DNA of 64,000 nt from Xanthomonas sp. CFBP 8443 (GTDB lineage: Bacteria; Pseudomonadota; Gammaproteobacteria; Xanthomonadales; Xanthomonadaceae): NCBI RefSeq assembly GCF_025666195.1, contig NZ_CP102592.1, positions 5,146,001 through 5,210,000 on the forward strand, given 5' to 3'. Numbering within the stretch: position 1 is the stretch's first letter; each line of letters opens with the position of its first letter. Of the stretch, positions 59,616 through 64,000 are shown one piece after another. Made by a program: the position numbers and the translations under genes. The notes under the pieces are model-generated. The model made no database searches. It was not told the origin of the DNA and worked only from the letters and a program-made list of their open reading frames with translations.

Positions 59616-62462
59616 TCAGCGCGCGGCGGTCAATGCTGGCGGACCGCCGCAGGCCGCACGCAGCCCCTCCACCTCGTACGCCAGCGTGCCGCCCTGCGGC
59701 TGCGCCTGCGCCAGTTCGCGCTGCAGCGCCTGCAGTGCGGCGCGCCCGGTGCCTGCATCGTTGCGACGATGGCAATGGAGTTCGGCGGCATAGGCGCGGG
59801 CGCGCCAGCGCAGCTTGCGGCTCTCGATGCCGTCTCCGCCCAGCCGCGCCTGCGCGTCCAGTTCCTGCAACGCCTGCGCGTCGCGGCCGAGCCGGCCCAG
59901 GTTGCGCGCCCAGGCCACGCGCACCGCGCGGGTCCGCGGATGGCTTGGGCCGTAGCCGCTCTCGGTACGGCGCAGCGCCTGCGCCAGCAGCGCGTCGGCC
60001 TGCCGCGGTTCGCCGAGCGCGGCGCGCGCCTCGGCGATCAAACGCTCGCTGTCGCCGACTGCCGGGTTGTTTTGGCCCAACTGCGCGATCCAGCGTGCGC
60101 GCGCTTCGTACAGCGGCGCCAGCGCATCGCGGTAACGGCCCGCGGTCGACAGCGCCAGGCCCTGGTTGAGCAGCATGTACGGCAGCAACGCTTGGCTGTC
60201 GGGCGCGCGTAGGATCGCGACCGAGCGCGCCATGCCGGCGATCGCCTGCGCATCCTGGCCACGCTCCAGTTCCAGCATCGCCAGCGAATTCCAGCTCATA
60301 CCGGTGTCGCGGTGCGTGGGCCCCAGCCGTTCCACGGTCAGCGCGTGCGCCGCGTGCAATTCGCGCTCGGCGACGTCCAGACGGCCCTGGTCGATCATCA
60401 CCGCCGCGCGCAGCCGCCGCAGGCCCAGGCTGACCGGATGGCGGTCGCCGTTCGCGCTGCGCGACAACGCCAGCGCCGCGTTCACCGCCTGCTCGGCCTG
60501 GTCGACGTCGCCGCGGTCGCGGTAGGCCACGGCCAGGCTGCGCAGCAGGTTGACGCTGAGCGGATGCCGCGGGCCGGCCTGGCGGTCGAGCAGGGCCAGG
60601 GCCTGCAGATAGCCGGCGATCGCGGCATCGGTGTGGCCGATATCGCTGTCCATCGAGGCGATGTCGGTCATGCTCTCGACGATGCCGGCCGGATCCTTGA
60701 GCACGTCGCGGTGCAGCGCCAGCGCGCGCTCGAACCAGACGCGTGCCGGCGCGCGTTCGCCGAGCACGCGCCGGCAACGCCCCAGTTGCGAGAAGAACCC
60801 TGCAGCCTGCAACGGCAGCTGCACCTGCGCCTGTTGCGCCTGCGCCGCCAATGGCTGCAGCACCGCCACGCATTCCTGCGAGCGGCTCAACAGACGCAGC
60901 GCGCGCCCATGCTGGGCCGCCGCTTCCAGGCGCAGGGCCAGCGGCACGTCGTCCTGGGTGGCCAGCAGCGCGCGCTGCCGCTGCAACAGCACCAGCGCTT
61001 CGCGGTAGTCGCCCAGGCCGATGCGCAGGCGCGCGATCACGCCCTGCAGTTCGGCGCGCGCCAGCGGCTGCCGCAGCAGTTCGCGCTCGCCGCGCTGTTC
61101 GCCGCTGGCGAGCAGGCCGCGCAGGTCGAAGCCGTCGCCGCGCTGCGCGTTGCCGGCGCGGTCGAACAGGCCGATCACGAAATCCTGCATGGCCTGCGCG
61201 CGCACCGTCTCGCGGTGCGCCTCGCGCACTTGCCACAGCGCCACGCCCACGGCGCCGAGCAACGCGGCGGCGGTCACGCTGCCGAACACCACGCTCCAGC
61301 AGTGCCGCTGCAGGTACTTCTGCAGGCGGTAGGCCACGCCCCGCGACCGCGCCTGCACCGGCCGACCCTGCAGGTAGCGGCGCAGGTCCTGGGCCAGCGC
61401 TTCGGCCGAGGAATAGCGTTGCGGGAGCGGCTTCTGCAGCGCCTTGAGCAGGATGTTGTCCAGGTCGCCGCGCAGCCGCCAGGCCAGGCGCCGCGCCTCG
61501 ACCGGATCGCGTTGCCCCTGCTGCGCGGCGCGCACCACCGACGCCGACGGCCGCGGCGCCTCCACCGCCAGGATCGCGCGCTCCCATTCGGCATCGCTGC
61601 TGCGGCACAGGCGGTAGGGCTTCTGGTCGGTGAGCAGTTCGTACAGCACCACGCCCAGCGAGTACACGTCGGTCAGCGTGGTGATCGGCTCGCCGCGCAC
61701 CTGCTCCGGCGCCGCGTAGTGCAGGGTGAAGGCGCGTATCTCGGTACGCGGGTGCGGGTCGGCCGCGGTCTCGGCCTCGGTGTCGAGCAGCTTGGCGATG
61801 CCGAAGTCGAGCAACCGCACTTCGCCGGCGGCGTTGACCAGGATGTTGGACGGCTTCAGGTCGCGATGCACGATCAGGTTGGCATGCGCGTGGCTGACCA
61901 CCTCGCACACCTGCAGGAACAGCCGCAGCCGCGCGCCCACCGACAGGTGCAGGCGCTGGCAATAGTCGGTGAGCGGCTCGCCTTCGACGTAGGCCAGCGC
62001 CAGGTAAGGGCGCCCGTCGTCGGCGATGCCGGCGTCGAGCAGCCGTGCCAGGTGCGGATGCTCCAGCCGCGCCAGGATCTCGCGTTCGCGGGTGAAGCGC
62101 TGGCGCAGCGCGGCGTCGGCATAGCCGGGGCGCAGCAGCTTCAGCGCCACCTGGCGTTGGTACAGCCCGTCCGCGCGCTGCGCCAGCCAGACCTGGCCCA
62201 TGCCGCCTTCGCCAAGCAGGCGCTCCAGCGCGTATGGCCCGATCCGACTACCGGCGCGCAGGGAGTCCATGGCGGTGGCCAGCAGCGGCTCGCTGAGCAG
62301 ATCCGAGCCGGCCGCGTCCAGCGCCAGCATCCGCACCAGCTCGTCGGCGGTGGCCGGATCGTGCGCGTGCAGCTGCGCCAGCCGCGCCGCGCGCGCCTCC
62401 GGGGTCAGCTCCAGTAGTTCGTCGAGCAACGGCGACAGGCGTTGCCACTGCAGCGCGTCCAT
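59616..62462 (-). CDS. Membrane Ser/Thr protein kinase with TPR sensor
   Basis: A 948-residue PknB-type kinase. Kinase motifs are GEGGMG (84-89), VALKLL (Lys108), HRDLKPSN (Asp201), DFGIAK (219-224) and HYAAPEQ in the activation segment. A transmembrane helix follows (about 391-411), then roughly 530 residues of tetratricopeptide-type repeats (for example SLAVAYRDRGDVDQAEQAVN) that would lie in the periplasm as a sensor. The domain order kinase-membrane-TPR is a standard xanthomonad type. It is 18 bases downstream of an ECF sigma gene, so it probably phosphorylates and activates that sigma factor, as shown for PknS and EcfK in X. citri; whether this pair is the same is not established. Confidence 0.92.
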   Translation of the reverse strand: MDALQWQRLSPLLDELLELTPEARAARLAQLHAHDPATADELVRMLALDAAGSDLLSEPLLATAMDSLRAGSRIGPYALERLLGEGGMGQVWLAQRADGLYQRQVALKLLRPGYADAALRQRFTREREILARLEHPHLARLLDAGIADDGRPYLALAYVEGEPLTDYCQRLHLSVGARLRLFLQVCEVVSHAHANLIVHRDLKPSNILVNAAGEVRLLDFGIAKLLDTEAETAADPHPRTEIRAFTLHYAAPEQVRGEPITTLTDVYSLGVVLYELLTDQKPYRLCRSSDAEWERAILAVEAPRPSASVVRAAQQGQRDPVEARRLAWRLRGDLDNILLKALQKPLPQRYSSAEALAQDLRRYLQGRPVQARSRGVAYRLQKYLQRHCWSVVFGSVTAAALLGAVGVALWQVREAHRETVRAQAMQDFVIGLFDRAGNAQRGDGFDLRGLLASGEQRGERELLRQPLARAELQGVIARLRIGLGDYREALVLLQRQRALLATQDDVPLALRLEAAAQHGRALRLLSRSQECVAVLQPLAAQAQQAQVQLPLQAAGFFSQLGRCRRVLGERAPARVWFERALALHRDVLKDPAGIVESMTDIASMDSDIGHTDAAIAGYLQALALLDRQAGPRHPLSVNLLRSLAVAYRDRGDVDQAEQAVNAALALSRSANGDRHPVSLGLRRLRAAVMIDQGRLDVAERELHAAHALTVERLGPTHRDTGMSWNSLAMLELERGQDAQAIAGMARSVAILRAPDSQALLPYMLLNQGLALSTAGRYRDALAPLYEARARWIAQLGQNNPAVGDSERLIAEARAALGEPRQADALLAQALRRTESGYGPSHPRTRAVRVAWARNLGRLGRDAQALQELDAQARLGGDGIESRKLRWRARAYAAELHCHRRNDAGTGRAALQALQRELAQAQPQGGTLAYEVEGLRAACGGPPALTAAR

Positions 62463-62480
62463 GCGGTGCTCCAGTCGGGC

Positions 62481-63047
62481 CTAGTGATCCTGCATCGCCG
62501 CCAGCAAGAAGATGCGCGCCTTCTGCCAGTCGCGGCGGATGCTGCGTTCGGAGCGCTGCATCAAGTCGGCGATCTCCTGTTCCGACAGGCCGGCGAAATA
62601 GCGCAGCTCCACCACCTTGGCCAGGCGCTCGTCGATCGCCTGCAGCCGGTCCAGCGCCACGTCCAGCGCCAGCAGATCCTCGTCCAGGCGCACCCCGCCG
62701 CTGTCCTCGGGAATCTCGGCGACGCGCTTGAGGTCGCCGCCGCGCTTGCGGGTCAGGCGGTTGCGCGCGTAGTCGACCACCACGCTGCGCATCGCCGAGG
62801 CGGCGTAGGCGAAGAAATGCCCGCGGCCATCGAAACGGGCCATGCCGTGCGAGCCGAGCAGCTTCAGATAGGACTCGTGGACCAGCGAGGTCGCATCCAG
62901 GGTCTGGCCCTGCTGTCCGGCCAGCTGGCGCCGGGCCATGCTGTGCAGTTCCTGGTAGAGCGTGCTGAGCACGCGGTCGAGCGCCTCGCGGTCGCCGCCG
63001 CGCGCGGCATCCAGCCACACGGTGATCTCGGGTGCGGTCTCTACCAC
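62481..63047 (-). CDS. ECF sigma factor of kinase-associated type (ECF43-like)
   Basis: A 188-residue sigma-70 family factor. Region 2 contains LYQELHSMARRQLAGQQGQT, LDATSLVHESYLKL, then FFAYAASAMRSVVVDYARNR. Region 4 has RLQAIDERLAKVVELRYFAG, LSEQEIADLMQRSERSIRRD and WQKARIFLLAA. The kinase-linked class lacks a dedicated anti-sigma and instead is switched on by phosphorylation. The gene precedes the TPR-kinase with an 18-base gap. Its target genes are not visible in the window. Confidence 0.9.
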   Translation of the reverse strand: MVETAPEITVWLDAARGGDREALDRVLSTLYQELHSMARRQLAGQQGQTLDATSLVHESYLKLLGSHGMARFDGRGHFFAYAASAMRSVVVDYARNRLTRKRGGDLKRVAEIPEDSGGVRLDEDLLALDVALDRLQAIDERLAKVVELRYFAGLSEQEIADLMQRSERSIRRDWQKARIFLLAAMQDH

Positions 63048-63116
63048 GGCGGTCTCTCCTCCGGCCGGGAGTCGCGCGGACTATAGCGCGCGGCGGCGGC
63101 CAGCGGCCGCCGTCCG

Positions 63117-63929
63117 TCAGCGCTGGCAGCTCCCGCACCAGACGCTGGCGCGCTGGCCGATGCTGGCGTGGCGCAGCACCCGCCCGCAACGCTTGCAGGC
63201 CTCGCCCTCGCGGCCGTAGACCGCCAGTTCCTGCTCGAAGTAACCGGGCGCGCCATCCGGGCTGATGAAATCGCGCAGGGTCGTGCCGCCGCGCTCGATG
63301 GCGTAGCCGAGGATCGCCTTGGCCGCCTCGGCCAGGCGCGCATAGCGTGCCCGCGAGACCTCCCCGGCCTCGCGCAGCGGACTGATTCCTGCCTGGAACA
63401 GGCTTTCGGCGGCATAGATGTTCCCGACCCCGACCACGATGCGTTGGTCCATCAAGAACGTCTTTACCGGCGCACTCCGGCCACGACTGCGCCGAAACAG
63501 GTAATCCCCGTCGAATTCCGGCGACAGCGGCTCCGGCCCCAACTCCTCGAGCAGCGGGTGGGTCTGCCCCGGCGCCTGCCACAGCAGGCAACCGAACCGG
63601 CGCGGATCGTTGAAGCGCAGCACGCGCCCGTCCTCCAGGCTGATGTCGACATGGTCGTGCGCCCGCGGCGGCGTGTCCCCGGGCAGCACCCGCAGGCTGC
63701 CGGACATGCCCAGGTGCAGCAGCGCACTGCCGGCCGCGGTATCCATCAACAGGTACTTGGCACGGCGGCGGATGCCGTCGATGCGCTGCCCGGGTAACTG
63801 CTGCGCCACTTCAGGCGCGATCGGCCAGCGCAGGTCCGGCCGCCGCAGGATCACGCCATGGATGCGACGCCCCAGCAGATGCGGTTCCAGGCCGCGCCGG
63901 GTGGTTTCTACTTCGGGGAGTTCGGGCAT
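63117..63929 (-). CDS. mutM: Formamidopyrimidine-DNA glycosylase
   Basis: A 270-residue DNA repair glycosylase/AP lyase that excises 8-oxoguanine. The N-terminus [18 protein letters not shown] gives the catalytic Pro and Glu at positions 2 and 3. The beta-hairpin region has [10 protein letters not shown], and the H2TH region includes [20 protein letters not shown] then [12 protein letters not shown]. The zinc finger is [26 protein letters not shown] in type (C-x2-C-x16-C-x2-C), complete. The start at 63929 is fixed by the conserved MPELPEVE. Confidence 0.96.
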   Translation of the reverse strand: MPELPEVETTRRGLEPHLLGRRIHGVILRRPDLRWPIAPEVAQQLPGQRIDGIRRRAKYLLMDTAAGSALLHLGMSGSLRVLPGDTPPRAHDHVDISLEDGRVLRFNDPRRFGCLLWQAPGQTHPLLEELGPEPLSPEFDGDYLFRRSRGRSAPVKTFLMDQRIVVGVGNIYAAESLFQAGISPLREAGEVSRARYARLAEAAKAILGYAIERGGTTLRDFISPDGAPGYFEQELAVYGREGEACKRCGRVLRHASIGQRASVWCGSCQR

Positions 63930-64000
63930 GGGGCGAACGAAGCGGATCTGGGCGATGGACTGTAGCACTGGGTTTGTTTCGCCCCACAGAGGCATCCGCG

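Overview
The window is GC-rich and densely coded. It looks like chromosomal DNA of a Xanthomonadaceae bacterium, most likely a Xanthomonas species. The reasons are many TonB-dependent receptors, a receptor-SapC-cupin-halogenase locus, a KduI/KduD plus TRAP pectin-uronate region, an OpgD-type glucan protein, a Lrp-phhA pair, and dispersed palindromes beginning GTAG. Species was not determined. I see no rRNA, tRNA or CRISPR array.

Layout. 0.1-3.5 kb: glycerate kinase, a secreted M19 dipeptidase and an unknown protein. 3.7-10.8 kb: flavin-dependent halogenase, cupin/JmjC protein, SapC protein and a large TonB-dependent receptor in one unit, with two LacI-type palindromes far upstream. 11-14.4 kb: RlmI, a TerC/Alx membrane protein behind a yybP-ykoY-type Mn2+ riboswitch, and a rhomboid protease. 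14.7-20.7 kb: two tandem class A acid phosphatases, a TonB receptor, and beyond it the remains of a third phosphatase with the same downstream repeats. 20.8-21.9 kb: a GYF/AIM24 protein. 21.9-28.0 kb: a double bufferin (RiPP metallophore) cluster and the divergent ECF sigma/NrsF anti-sigma pair. Three promoters of the same GTAACC-N16-CGAA type tie these genes together. 28.1-33.2 kb: patatin lipoprotein, siderophore-type TonB receptor, Lrp regulator and phenylalanine hydroxylase. 33.2-34.5 kb: a Fic protein with two perfect inverted-repeat operators, bracketed by two copies of a GTAG palindrome. 34.5-48.7 kb: a pectin/hemicellulose region with a rhamnogalacturonan acetylesterase-cupin fusion, an RpiB-type isomerase, KduD, KduI, LacI regulator, GH43, a TRAP transporter, an FAH-family enzyme and two esterases. 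49-54.8 kb: a membrane protein with a degenerate GGDEF domain, then a TonB receptor-DUF3325-DUF3649-PepSY operon. 55.0-56.2 kb: an intact IS110 element inserted in a GTAG palindrome. 56.4-63.9 kb: OpgD, a DUF4380 protein, a Ser/Thr kinase with TPRs, its ECF sigma factor, and MutM.

The strongest new-looking observations are these. (1) The IS110 element carries a readable bridge RNA whose guide loops match both the occupied palindrome and the element's own ends. (2) The sigma-factor-controlled twin bufferin operons have two different precursor types. (3) A 19-bp operator is repeated exactly upstream of kduI and of the TRAP operon, at similar distances. (4) The Fic gene has paired 13-bp and 11-bp palindromes. 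(5) A degraded phosphatase copy shows an ancient segmental duplication around a TonB receptor.
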